DNA of 64,000 bases, from contig NZ_JAENII010000011.1 of NCBI RefSeq assembly GCF_016595525.1, positions 37,450 to 101,449 on the forward strand, in the 5' to 3' direction. The stretch's first letter is position 1; each line of letters opens with the position of its first letter. The stretch comes from Haloferula rosea (GTDB taxonomy: Bacteria; Verrucomicrobiota; Verrucomicrobiia; Verrucomicrobiales; Akkermansiaceae). Below, piece after piece: positions 19,701-26,620 of this stretch. The translations under genes were made by a program, and so were the position numbers. The notes below the pieces were generated by a model. The model ran no database searches. It was not told the DNA's origin and saw nothing but the letters and a program-made list of their open reading frames with translations.

Positions 19701-21985
19701 CCGTCCGTGGAGAAATCATTGGCGCCAACCGGCCCGTCGACGGTCGTCACACTGCCCGAACCGACCTCCTTGATGTAGGTCTCCGCACCCGCCGAACCAA
19801 TTTGGCTCCGACTCGTATCCACTGCAGCGAACTTCTCCGCATGCATCCTCTGCACGAAGGTCGGCTGCTCATAACCGAGGAAGGTGTCCGTACTTACAGC
19901 CGGCGGGTTATCCCTCAACAACGCGTCCGTGATTCCCACCGGAACCGTTCCGTTCAAGTCCACACCACCATCCAACTTAAGGAGGATGTTCTCCGCCGAA
20001 CCATCGGCCCGGACCACAAAGTCCATGTCGGTCGCACTCGTCACCCGCGGAACCGTCATCGTGTAGGCATAGTCCGTCGGGTCGGCATCCGGCAGACCAT
20101 AGGGATTGAAGGCAGGATCACCATCGGGCCCATCTCGACGAAGGACCTCCATCGTTCCAGCCTCCACACCATTCTGATAGATGGTCAGCGGGCTCCCTCC
20201 CGCCGCCTGCCAGGCATCCGATGGCTCAGGCGTCCTCGGAGCAAAAATGAAATAGCTCCCGGGATCCACGATCACCGACCCCAGATTCGAAGCATACACG
20301 TAGAAACCCTGCTGACTCCCGAATCCCCTGGCATACTGGTAGAGATACTCGTCGCCCGTATTGGGATCATTCTCGCTACCCGTCCCCCCTACGGACCGGA
20401 ACGACGTCGACAAGGGACGGGATTGCCCCGCCGCATAGTTGTCGTTCAGCATCATCAACATGGTGACACCGTCGGAGTCGTTCATCGCCCCATTCTCCCG
20501 CTTGTCCATCCGCTCATAAGCCACGAAGTCGCCGTCGCTCCACCGGCCCACCTGATATCCACGGACGAAGTCGCGATGCACCTTGAGCAGGTTCGGGATC
20601 CTGCCGTCACCCCACTGGCCGAGGAACGAAGTATTCGAATGACGAGGGAAGGCACCTCCGCTCTCTCCCAGCGTTTCGGCATGGTAATTTCCGTCCGTAT
20701 AGACCAACCCCAGACCTTCGCGCGTGAAGTAAAAGGCATGCTGCAACTCACGCCGTGCAGCGAAATCATTGTCGTGGCTCTGGGCGTGCATCACGGCCAC
20801 CGAAGCAGGGAACCCACCGAATCCCGCCTGATCATATCCATTCAAACCCGACGAAGGATTTCCCAGCCGGTTGTTGAAATTCGAGCGCAGATCGTTGTCA
20901 ATCAAGCGCATCCCCGCATCGATGTATGAGCCGTAGGCCGGGGGTTGGCCCAAATGCTCACCGAACAGCATCGCGTCATCCCGACCCTGCTCGGTATTGA
21001 ACACGGAATCACGGTGGTTGTTCCAGTCGGAGAAGCCCCGGGTCAGATTGAACTGAAGCTGGATCTGGCCACTATATCCATAGTTGGACGAGTCCTTGTC
21101 GACTCCGAAGGTTGCCCCGTAGAACTCGGCCGGCGTGTGTTTCACCGCATCCAGGCGGAAGCCGTCGGCCTTCGTCACATCAATCTGCCAACGCGCAGCC
21201 CGATGGAGGAAGTCCTCCACATATTCGGAGTAGAACGACGCATTCTCCGCAATCGTCTGTGGCGTGATCCCGTTCCCAGCACCAAAGCCCACGTAGTTGC
21301 CCTCGCCGCGGGAATGTTTTTGCCCGGGACCGCTTGGGATGTAGCAATAATACTCGGGGTTGTCGGGTTGCCGGACGAATTCGAACTTGGGAATCGTATC
21401 CCCCTCGTAAGATCCGTGGTTGTAGTTCAAGGTTCCCGGTTCCGTCGCGATATCGATCAAGTCCGACAACCCGAGGTTCTGAACCTGCCAGGCATCATTC
21501 CAGTCACGTGTGTTGTCCCATTTGCGATAAAATCCGTCCTCCGTTCGACGAAGGTGGAAGTCTTCCGGGAGAAACCCGGGGTAGACGTCGATCGGCGTGA
21601 ACGCGTTGTAGCCCGGCACGTCGAACGCATTGTGGTTCATCACATTGTCGAAGTACACCCGGATCCCGAATCGATGCGCCACACGAACCATCTCAAGCAG
21701 CTCCGCCTCAGTGCCGTAACGCGTCCGCACACTCCCACGCTGATCCTTGGATCCTAGATCGAATCGATCCCAGCAGTCGTAGCCGACCGACAGGCCACCT
21801 GACCCCTTCGTCGGCGGCGGCAGCCACAACGAATCGTAGCCGGCCTCCGCCAGCTCGGGCATCTTTGAAGTCAGCTCCGCCCAACTGATGTTGAAATACT
21901 GCAGCATCGCCTCCCCACGGAGTTCACTTCCGACCAAGGACGCAATGCCTGCCATCAGGCCAAGCCATGTCTTCTTCCAGTTCAT
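13712..21985 (-). CDS. Giant secreted GH13 + TSP3 + GH57-like fusion enzyme
   Basis: A 2757-residue secreted protein (signal peptide residues 1-26). Residues about 30-600 are a GH13 barrel with all four regions: FDNVMNHN (about 115), DGFRLDAVKHTP (about 278), MLFGEHLGQP (about 342) and AQSHDNDFA (about 405). A YYTVDGTNPEGAGG beta-sandwich follows near 820, then other beta modules. From about 1338 to 1635 come repeated DxDxDGLxDG calcium loops (thrombospondin type 3). Around 1900-2250 lies a second catalytic-looking domain resembling GH57: MMMVHGNEALKTG, DLVASTYSDSPLSYF and FWIPERIIDEDVL. A TSP3 motif and YQLEVSDDLESW ... FYRMTL domain close the protein. It probably attacks extracellular alpha-glucan at two sites. 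The GH57 call is inference from motif pattern. Confidence 0.82.
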   Translation of the reverse strand: MNWKKTWLGLMAGIASLVGSELRGEAMLQYFNISWAELTSKMPELAEAGYDSLWLPPPTKGSGGLSVGYDCWDRFDLGSKDQRGSVRTRYGTEAELLEMVRVAHRFGIRVYFDNVMNHNAFDVPGYNAFTPIDVYPGFLPEDFHLRRTEDGFYRKWDNTRDWNDAWQVQNLGLSDLIDIATEPGTLNYNHGSYEGDTIPKFEFVRQPDNPEYYCYIPSGPGQKHSRGEGNYVGFGAGNGITPQTIAENASFYSEYVEDFLHRAARWQIDVTKADGFRLDAVKHTPAEFYGATFGVDKDSSNYGYSGQIQLQFNLTRGFSDWNNHRDSVFNTEQGRDDAMLFGEHLGQPPAYGSYIDAGMRLIDNDLRSNFNNRLGNPSSGLNGYDQAGFGGFPASVAVMHAQSHDNDFAARRELQHAFYFTREGLGLVYTDGNYHAETLGESGGAFPRHSNTSFLGQWGDGRIPNLLKVHRDFVRGYQVGRWSDGDFVAYERMDKRENGAMNDSDGVTMLMMLNDNYAAGQSRPLSTSFRSVGGTGSENDPNTGDEYLYQYARGFGSQQGFYVYASNLGSVIVDPGSYFIFAPRTPEPSDAWQAAGGSPLTIYQNGVEAGTMEVLRRDGPDGDPAFNPYGLPDADPTDYAYTMTVPRVTSATDMDFVVRADGSAENILLKLDGGVDLNGTVPVGITDALLRDNPPAVSTDTFLGYEQPTFVQRMHAEKFAAVDTSRSQIGSAGAETYIKEVGSGSVTTVDGPVGANDFSTDGGDRASFLYHDPAGVVGGVPGGGWPVEGAPLQYVEEGSTISLWAKPNGVGGGFRMFCYYTVDGTNPEGAGGAGLGSTQVVEMNYSHDESGNDWWMTATLPQPANGVELRYKIGIFKEGASSVYPSGQASVDKKKSMLTTFKVEGFDGTSITYAPHNDYGVTNTGLEEGFHVLRGRAFLNRVGKASLYNTFVQTFYYDAVKPQGEIVFPTNNGDTVGGSEYGVVVRADKSTQEVWFRITDGDASNDDLATGVDNGNGEWVMATEVTASASISPGNADYIREFRFNYVNIPSTGGATIEVRLKELSSSDDNALSDEDGHFTTLTRTVGTAGPDLRMFVAFPPSDGLAIDENYELKVYFSKSLADGLDEASLKSRFLVRYGGNDDWPGSSVVLDPVALSINYNETPTYHALAFQLPNLFNGIDGFLHRIEILHDRPDPLSDLLATRLVEAAPSSAPRVTILQPQEFDSDGQLVETVLPDGPGADSLDFTVRVSTDDTAESVSLEFELGSGVLTPVDADPVEPGIQPEVSGSTLFWDFIWTINQPGSFRLLATALSSGGSAVDRRNATVIRRQLVAADPNDTDDDDDGLADFDEGTPLPLPNGFPAGDPRYKPNPEQWTNGEVHVWEAYGRSDPLMPDSDGDGLPDGLEVGWRTASGDTNTLTDTNQDGLPNFVGDLDPPFYNTLDNLGSVPGVNSASEGGDRAKRLYGSLTDPGNPDTDGDGLLDGVEDANANGWIDGDGAAIGTGDSPTLGRNWPNAKIDPGEVWMETSPNDSDTDDDGLSDGFGEDTDFSGTITGDTNLNRSWDSGEVWTETNPLKGDTDGDGLPDGFERRFGLNPLDDGVTSYDGSIPNENNGAAGDPDEDGLTNVQELLAGTDPTVDNSVVLVPGEAIVIGPVSEENSIVRGAVSNRQEFTDWTVDDLVVLDAFEGDGTGHQGGDTYLGYDGFDSSRDLVAFYARDGGDVSVGGTGEFYFRVDLHDLRPFAEEGNLDFYVAVDTGNTAIGEYSLPDEVDTGTLMRWEAVVAVYQSNQGAVYVDLNPANNSIGVNEDLTSKGVVRRDQNAPDGFRKAHFNSDLDAVEFSISRDALTDAGWLGDPSSLNFQVFTVRDGTQNSPQGAGDIGGRTDIRDTIYDDYLAEDYWRDQGYISQNSELRSWFNYNGPDRGKRSKVMMMVHGNEALKTGSEMQDRISDAEDLGEIEDGVAGGYYRLLDAHDAYGAKLGLHLTGTLASALQWASVDPAAAKPWRDGPAFNARLGAMAQDGTIDLVASTYSDSPLSYFSPGWIADNVSFANHTLSSIYGVMPSDRVFWIPERIIDEDVLSKVEGLGYTHVFADQFRHILDRFGRTSALLDDGYRINRINGLNTIVINDQASGFRFQNTDQGLNVNLRQLVSRKARSGEQHQLLVFYSDLSDFRNPDQATAYDRNLAWLASRPWIEVVGPDQVASGEVDLSLPPDGTGDVFASIDRGTTSFGRKLGPLWLDHASEGNYDFWWFGSSQEESLRDKVFEVRPGVSINPVGDAFYGVQDFGGTGSGVAKASWDAVSGLGDTRLGRVARGTYHASTFLAGWHAEDNSDLRTYSTGAFIYPDVTYDELAGFAKRSQAQSRMAGMYSAVADWAMAPPALAETEAMDVDFDGEDEFVLRNDRVMAVFEALGGRCVGAWSLAANGEVVQVIGNPLSQPAYEDEREGDGNLSGGEVLARRTSAFKDWFADGSGGGTTGYVNDLYGVTPTTQGWTFTSGDGAITKVVTLANGADELLADYSLSGGVNKLFVRFGISPDLDSLLVRGQSGLSIAPVASGVEVSNTTPTLLTRSVVGLDANATWQSLAMDDEGLFDTLAMRNQAQVQQVEVESQDQTFSLSLSLEVEVLDGDGDGLPADWEASNGLDDSDPTGVHGAAGDPDGDGISNLDEWLVGLDPQVADAGDFPVLTISLNGGSPELSFPTLPDRIYQLEVSDDLESWDDHGLPRSTVGAGGPDLWVIDDLPAAVGARFYRMTLSAP

Positions 21986-22161
21986 CTATGGGTTTGTTTG
22001 AGAGGCGGTCGACTCCGACTCACGCTGGATGCCTTTGGAGCCGACCGATGGGTTTCAACGAGCGGATGGCTCACCAAGGCCGCAGGTTTAATTAAAGCAC
22101 AGGAATCACTCCCCCGCCAATCGCGAGACCCAGCCAATGAAATGCTGTAACCCGCTCAGGA
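21986..22161 (-). promoter_or_regulatory. Probable promoter and leader of the amylase operon
   Basis: The 176-bp gap upstream of the giant amylase start. It contains an imperfect inverted repeat with 10-base arms (22007-22016 GGTCGACTCC, 22037-22046 GGAGCCGACC, one mismatch) and two copies of ATGGGTTT (21988 and 22048). I cannot assign promoter boxes with confidence. Confidence 0.3.
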
Positions 22162-22650
22162 TCAGACATCCGCCGACTCGAATCGCCCCTGCTCACGATT
22201 CTTCCTGACCTGGCCGGCTTCAAACACCGTGCCATTCATGGCGACAAACACTCCCTCTCCTTTCGACTGCACCGCTCCCAGCGCCAAGCCCAGATTGAAG
22301 ATGGCATCCGTGACGCGAAAACGTGCGGGCGCCAGCGCCCCGGTGAGCACAATGGTCTTGCCCGGAATCCCGGTCAGGAATTCGGCCGTCTCCGCCATCG
22401 TATCCGTGCCATGGGTGATCAGAATGCGAGCCTCCGGCGATCTCTCACACGCTTCGCGAATTCGCCTCCGATCTCCCTCATTGATCTCCAGACTGTCCTT
22501 CCGGAAAAGGGACTCCAATTCATACTCCATCGCGACCGCTGCCTCGCGAAACACATGCGGCACGGTCGGTTCACCCACCTCATAGTCGGAAGTCGCATCG
22601 AAGTAGACCTTGTCGATCGTTCCTCCCGTCGTGATCACGCGGACCTTCAT
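22162..22650 (-). CDS. Short asparaginase-domain protein
   Basis: A 162-residue protein covering only the N-terminal half of a type I/II asparaginase. Visible are the first catalytic Thr block TTGGTIDK at residues 7-14 and the second block THGTDTMAETAEFL. The C-terminal domain that completes the usual 330-residue enzyme is absent. Stand-alone proteins of this length are a known subgroup of unclear substrate, so this is probably not a recent truncation. Its start codon overlaps the stop of the uracil-DNA glycosylase gene upstream (TCAT on the plus strand), showing translational coupling. Confidence 0.75.
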   Translation of the reverse strand: MKVRVITTGGTIDKVYFDATSDYEVGEPTVPHVFREAAVAMEYELESLFRKDSLEINEGDRRRIREACERSPEARILITHGTDTMAETAEFLTGIPGKTIVLTGALAPARFRVTDAIFNLGLALGAVQSKGEGVFVAMNGTVFEAGQVRKNREQGRFESADV

Positions 22651-23501
22651 GACTTCGGCAGGAAATAAGAGCGCTGCTTGTCACTGATCGGCAGTCCCAA
22701 GCGCTCCATCACCTCCAGCATGTCTTCCCAAATCATCCTCTTGTCCTTCAATCCAGCTGAGCCGTGCAGAAGGTAGGCAGGATGATAGGTCACCCTCGCC
22801 GGCGTCCCTTCGAAGTCCTGCCAACTCGCGCGCATGCGACCAACCGAACCACTCAAGCCCAATAGCCCTTCCGCCGCCGTAGCACCCAGCGCGACAATCA
22901 CCTTGGGCCGAACCACCTTCACCTCCTCGCGGATGAACGGAATGCAGGCGGCCATTTCTTCCGCCGTGGGTTTCCGGTTGTTGGTGGTCTGCTTCGGCAT
23001 CGCTGGCCGGAACTTGACGATATTCGAAATGTAGGTCTGCTCCCTGGCCAATCCCATGGCCTTCAGGATGTCGTTCAGCTTCTGACCCGCCGGACCGACG
23101 AATGGCTCCTGTTCACGCTCCTCATGGTAGCCGGGCGCCTCGCCCACCAGCATCAGATCCGCCTCCGGGTTGCCCGTCGAAAACACCATCGTCTCCCGCA
23201 AGCTCCCCAAAGCCTTGGCTGGCGCCCAGTCCGCAGCCATCCGGCGCAACGACTCAATCTTCTCGGCCGCCGAGTTCCCCGTCGCGGCCACCTCTCTCAC
23301 CACCTGTGGCTGCTCAGGCTCGGTCGTCTCCACCACCGCCGGCATCACCTGCTTCGGAGCACCACCCGAGCGCGCCTCTCTCGTCTGCCGGTGCCAATCG
23401 CGCAGGATTGCCTTGGCACTTTCATCCAAATGCACATCCGCCACACCTCGCGCTTGCTCAGCACGCAGGGCATCCACCAGCACATCAATCGGACGACTCA
23501 C
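22647..23501 (-). CDS. Uracil-DNA glycosylase family protein (family 4-like) lacking Fe-S cysteines
   Basis: A 284-residue protein with start GTG 23501 (reads SRPIDVLVDALRAEQARG); the frame extends upstream but the extension is Trp/Arg-rich and unlike the family. Core motifs are GEAPGYHEEREQEPFVGPAG (uracil-binding), NRKPTAEEMAACIPF and TYHPAYLL. It should remove uracil from DNA. Family 4 enzymes normally bind a 4Fe-4S cluster through four cysteines. Here only one Cys exists in the whole protein and the usual Lys-Cys-Arg-Pro is KFRP, so the cluster is lost. The N-terminal 100 residues are a variable linker. It is coupled to the short asparaginase gene. Confidence 0.82.
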   Translation of the reverse strand: MSRPIDVLVDALRAEQARGVADVHLDESAKAILRDWHRQTREARSGGAPKQVMPAVVETTEPEQPQVVREVAATGNSAAEKIESLRRMAADWAPAKALGSLRETMVFSTGNPEADLMLVGEAPGYHEEREQEPFVGPAGQKLNDILKAMGLAREQTYISNIVKFRPAMPKQTTNNRKPTAEEMAACIPFIREEVKVVRPKVIVALGATAAEGLLGLSGSVGRMRASWQDFEGTPARVTYHPAYLLHGSAGLKDKRMIWEDMLEVMERLGLPISDKQRSYFLPKS

Positions 23502-23706
23502 GGGCGACAGGCTAGTCAGGCCGACGACGACTGGCAATCGTTCGAAACGAGGAAGTGGATGAATCCACCCAGCCTCCCACCCATTCCACCTTTCAGGCCA
23601 AGCATGCCACCTCCCTGGGCACCAGCCCCGTCCACTCTGTTCCGCTTTGAGTTGAATTTTCTGACGAATAGGTGCGTATTGTCCTGACTCCAAGCCCGCC
23701 GACGCC

Positions 23707-24345
23707 ATGATCCGAATCCTTTCTGCCAGCCTTGTTCTGCTCGCCAGCGCCGCGACCGCGGACGTCGCGATCGATGTGGAAGCCTTCGGCGAGAGCCTCG
23801 GTGGATGGAAAAAGGAAGTCGTCGACTACGAGCTGTCCGGATCCCAGTACCGCACCCACAAGCCGGAGATCACCCCGTCTCCGGATGGAGGTATCTTCCT
23901 CTCCATCCGCATCGATCACCGACGTGGCTGGCTCGCCAGCGACGATCACGCCGTTCTTGAAGTCACCTTCAATGCCGACGGATCCGTCAGCAGCGCCCAA
24001 TCCACCCTGGCCATCCAAGGGCGGACCATTGCCAGCGACCTGATCAGGACATCTGCCGAGGCTGGCGCCAGCCTGAAAGGTGCCCAAGGAGCCGTACGCA
24101 TCGGCTCAAACCTTGTCGCGGACCTTTCCAGCAAGCTCTTGCGCGAAAAGATTGTCGAGGCGGGACGCGTCTCCTTTCCGTCCGCCGTCCGGCACAACTA
24201 CAACCTGCTCTACAAAGCAGTTCGCATGCTCCCAGCCGCTCCGACCGAAACCGGTGAAGCCGAACCCGAAGAGCCCGACCCGGCCAAACCCGAGCCAGCC
24301 GCCCCAGCCGTCGAAATCAAACCCTACGGCAAGGTTCCCAAATAA
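23707..24345 (+). CDS. Secreted protein of unknown function
   Basis: A 212-residue protein with signal peptide MIRILSASLVLLASAATA. The middle part is mixed alpha/beta without a motif I recognise. The C-terminal 40 residues are Pro/Glu-rich (EPEEPDPAKPEPAAP), suggesting a periplasmic or wall-spanning spacer. It is transcribed divergently from the uracil-DNA glycosylase gene with a 205-bp gap and ends convergent to xerD with about 100 bp between. Confidence 0.65.
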   Translation: MIRILSASLVLLASAATADVAIDVEAFGESLGGWKKEVVDYELSGSQYRTHKPEITPSPDGGIFLSIRIDHRRGWLASDDHAVLEVTFNADGSVSSAQSTLAIQGRTIASDLIRTSAEAGASLKGAQGAVRIGSNLVADLSSKLLREKIVEAGRVSFPSAVRHNYNLLYKAVRMLPAAPTETGEAEPEEPDPAKPEPAAPAVEIKPYGKVPK

Positions 24346-24447
24346 CAGGGACTTCATCTGCACCGGCGCCCGATCCGGTGAAGGCACAGCCACCGTTGTT
24401 TTCAAGCACTTGGGAAGGATTCCCCCCCAGGCGAAAACCCGATCTGC

Positions 24448-25341
24448 TCAACCACGTGGGTGGAACTTCTTGTGGAGCGACTTCAGACGCTTCCCGTCCA
24501 CATGCGTGTAAATCTGAGTCGTAGAAATGTCCGCATGGCCAAGCATTTCCTGGATCACCCTGAGGTCCGCCCCGCCCTCAAGCAGGTGAGTGGCGAATGA
24601 ATGCCGGAGCAAGTGAGGATATACTTTTTCCTCGATCCCAGCCTGCGCCGCGCGCTGCTTCACAATCTGCCTGACACGGTCCGGAGACAATCGGCCTCCA
24701 CGCACACTGAGGAATACCTCCATGCTCGTCCTCTTCTTCACAAGATTCGGCCGTTCGTTGCGCAAATAGTTCTCCAACGCTACCCTCGCCTTACCCCCAA
24801 TCGGGACCATCCGGGTCTTGCGCCCCTTCCCCGTGACGCGGAGAAAGGATTCGTCTTCAAGGAAATCGGTCAGGCTCAGCCCACACAATTCACTCAAACG
24901 CAGCCCGGAAGCGTAGAATAGCTCGAGAATCGCACGATCCCGACGCCCCAGCGGAACCGTCGTGTCCACGCCCTCAATCATCCGCTCGACCAGTTGCTGA
25001 TTCAGGGTCTCCGGCAAATACTCATCCGGTTTGGGCGCAAGGAGCGGCTCCGCAGGGTCCATCTCAATCACCCCTTTGGCCGCCAACCAACGGAAAAAGA
25101 CCTTCAGGTGAACCGTCGAAATCCGCAGGGACGAGGACGCCAGTCCTGCCGCCTTCCGGTCTCCGAGAAAATCCGCCAACTCCTCAGTTCCCAAATCCCG
25201 AAGCAGCAACTTCCGCCGTTCCACCCAAGCCACCAAGGCATCGAGCGTCTGCCGAAGCGATAGCTGATACGCGTCCGAAAGCCCCTTCTCAGTGGCCACG
25301 AATAGCATGAACCCATCGATCTCCCCTTCCACAAGAATCAT
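24448..25341 (-). CDS. xerD: Tyrosine recombinase XerD
   Basis: A 297-residue site-specific recombinase that resolves chromosome dimers at dif. Start at ATG 25341 (MILVEGEIDGFMLFVATEKG) gives the normal XerD length. The N-terminal core-binding domain spans residues 5-90. Catalytic residues visible are Arg148 (ASGLRLSELCGL), Lys172 (GKGRK), His243 and Arg246 (HLLRHSFATHLLEGG), His269 (LGHADI) and the nucleophile Tyr278 (TTQIYTHV). All are intact. No integrated element is adjacent, so this is the housekeeping enzyme and not a phage integrase. Confidence 0.93.
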   Translation of the reverse strand: MILVEGEIDGFMLFVATEKGLSDAYQLSLRQTLDALVAWVERRKLLLRDLGTEELADFLGDRKAAGLASSSLRISTVHLKVFFRWLAAKGVIEMDPAEPLLAPKPDEYLPETLNQQLVERMIEGVDTTVPLGRRDRAILELFYASGLRLSELCGLSLTDFLEDESFLRVTGKGRKTRMVPIGGKARVALENYLRNERPNLVKKRTSMEVFLSVRGGRLSPDRVRQIVKQRAAQAGIEEKVYPHLLRHSFATHLLEGGADLRVIQEMLGHADISTTQIYTHVDGKRLKSLHKKFHPRG

Positions 25342-25612
25342 CCTTCCCGCCCAAAGCCGCCCAAGCAACCACCAACATGGACCGCGCGGCGCCGCCACGC
25401 ACGGAATCGCCCAAAAGCATCTCCCCGATGAGCATACCTGCCCCCGGGGCCAGTCGGGGCTCTAGTCAACCCAACCAGAACTCTCGCGCCCACAGCAACG
25501 CACCGAATCAAATGAGTTCGGCCGCGCCACGCGATCCCCCCTCAATCCCAGCAAACCCCCAATCCGAAATCCCCTCTTGCCCGCCAAGCCTTCCGCCCCT
25601 CATCGTCCATCC

Positions 25613-26368
25613 ATGCGGATCAAAATCGTCATTGCCTACGACGGGAGAAGCCACGCTGGATGGCAGTCCCAACCCTGCGGCAACACGATTCAGGACCAGT
25701 TGGAAGCCGCCGCAGCTACCGTCGCCAAGGAGCCGATTCGTATCCACGGATCAGGTCGCACCGACGCCGGCGTTCACGCGCTCGCTCAAGTCGCACACTT
25801 TGATGCCCCGGACCACCTGACCATGAATCCTTTCAACTGGGTTCCAGCGCTCAATACCAAGCTCCCTCCCTCCATTCGTGTGCTCGAGGCCAGCGAGGTC
25901 TCTTCCGACTTCCACGCCAGATTTTCGGCGACGAATAAGACCTACCGCTACGACATCTCCACCGAGCCCGTCCTCTCCCCCTTCAAGGCCGGCTTTGCTT
26001 GGCATCTTCCCCGCCAGTTCGACCCCTTCCTGCTTGAGGACGCCATGAAGCTCACCCTGGGGACCCACGATTTCCAAGCCTTCTCCGCCAAGCGTGGCAA
26101 CGAGACTGACACCACCGACTTCCAGAGAACCCTTAGCCAGGCCGACTACGAACCCCTCGACCACGGCTGGCGCCTGACTTGGTCCAGCAACGGCTTCCTC
26201 TACAAAATGGTCCGTCTCCTCACCGGTTCCGTCCTCGAAGTCGCCCAAGGCCGCCTTCGTCTCGACGATTTCGCCCGACTCCTCGACCAACCCCGGAACC
26301 TCCCCCACGGCCGCGCCCCCCACTGCGCCCCGGCAGATGGGCTGTCGCTGAAGGAAGTCCGCTTCTGA
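25613..26368 (+). CDS. truA: tRNA pseudouridine(38-40) synthase
   Basis: A 251-residue enzyme that isomerises uridines 38-40 in tRNA anticodon arms. Start at ATG 25613 (MRIKIVIAYDGRSHAGWQSQ). The catalytic Asp is residue 51 in GSGRTDAGVHA. Also visible are the NKTYRYDIST strand, the TLGTHDFQAFSAK block and the C-terminal GFLYKMVRLLTGSVLEVAQG helix. Length is normal for TruA. It lies divergent from xerD with a 270-bp gap in which I saw no further gene. Confidence 0.96.
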   Translation: MRIKIVIAYDGRSHAGWQSQPCGNTIQDQLEAAAATVAKEPIRIHGSGRTDAGVHALAQVAHFDAPDHLTMNPFNWVPALNTKLPPSIRVLEASEVSSDFHARFSATNKTYRYDISTEPVLSPFKAGFAWHLPRQFDPFLLEDAMKLTLGTHDFQAFSAKRGNETDTTDFQRTLSQADYEPLDHGWRLTWSSNGFLYKMVRLLTGSVLEVAQGRLRLDDFARLLDQPRNLPHGRAPHCAPADGLSLKEVRF

Positions 26369-26529
26369 TATCCCCCGTTCAGTCGGACCACAGTGCTCTA
26401 GTCCAGTCACCATCCGAACGCTTCACTCGCGTGGAGTGGTGGATGAGGAGGGATCCAAAGCACCACCTGCTATGCTGGAGGCGAAAGGTTCCCCTTCCAC
26501 CAAGCAGAGGCGATTTCAAGGCAAGCAAA

Positions 26530-26555
26530 AGGGGCATCTCGCAAAAGAGGCCCCT
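26530..26555 (-). terminator. Second terminator hairpin downstream of the PEP-CTERM gene
   Basis: Inverted repeat AGGGGC / GCCCCT with an additional inner CTC/GAG pairing, followed on the minus strand by TTTTGC. It is placed in tandem behind the stronger hairpin at 26571-26594. Confidence 0.55.
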
Positions 26556-26562
26556 CTGGCTA

Positions 26563-26594
26563 CAAAAAATGGGAGGCAGGTTAACCTGCCTCCC
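26563..26594 (-). terminator. Intrinsic terminator of the PEP-CTERM gene
   Basis: Perfect palindrome at 26571-26594 (arms GGGAGGCAGG / CCTGCCTCCC around TTAA), followed on the minus strand by ATTTTTTG. It starts 26 bases after the stop of the minus-strand gene. The same stem can also block read-through from truA. Confidence 0.85.
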
Positions 26595-26620
26595 ATCGAA
26601 TCTCTAGTCTTGTCCGAGAG

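Noticed and set aside
10980..20929. Long open frames on the plus strand inside the amylase genes (for example 10980-12293, 16775-17584, 18752-19582, 19802-20929)
   Set aside because: They lie antisense to two proteins with clear domains and catalytic motifs. Their translations are Arg/Ile/His-rich without motifs, as expected for the complement of Asp/Gly/Ser-rich GC-rich coding DNA.
22162..22650. Asparaginase pseudogene (truncated)
   Set aside because: It is coupled by overlap to the upstream gene, has a clean start and stop, and short stand-alone asparaginase-domain proteins are known.
24448..25341. Phage or genomic-island integrase
   Set aside because: Length and motifs fit housekeeping XerD; no attachment repeats, tRNA gene or phage genes flank it.
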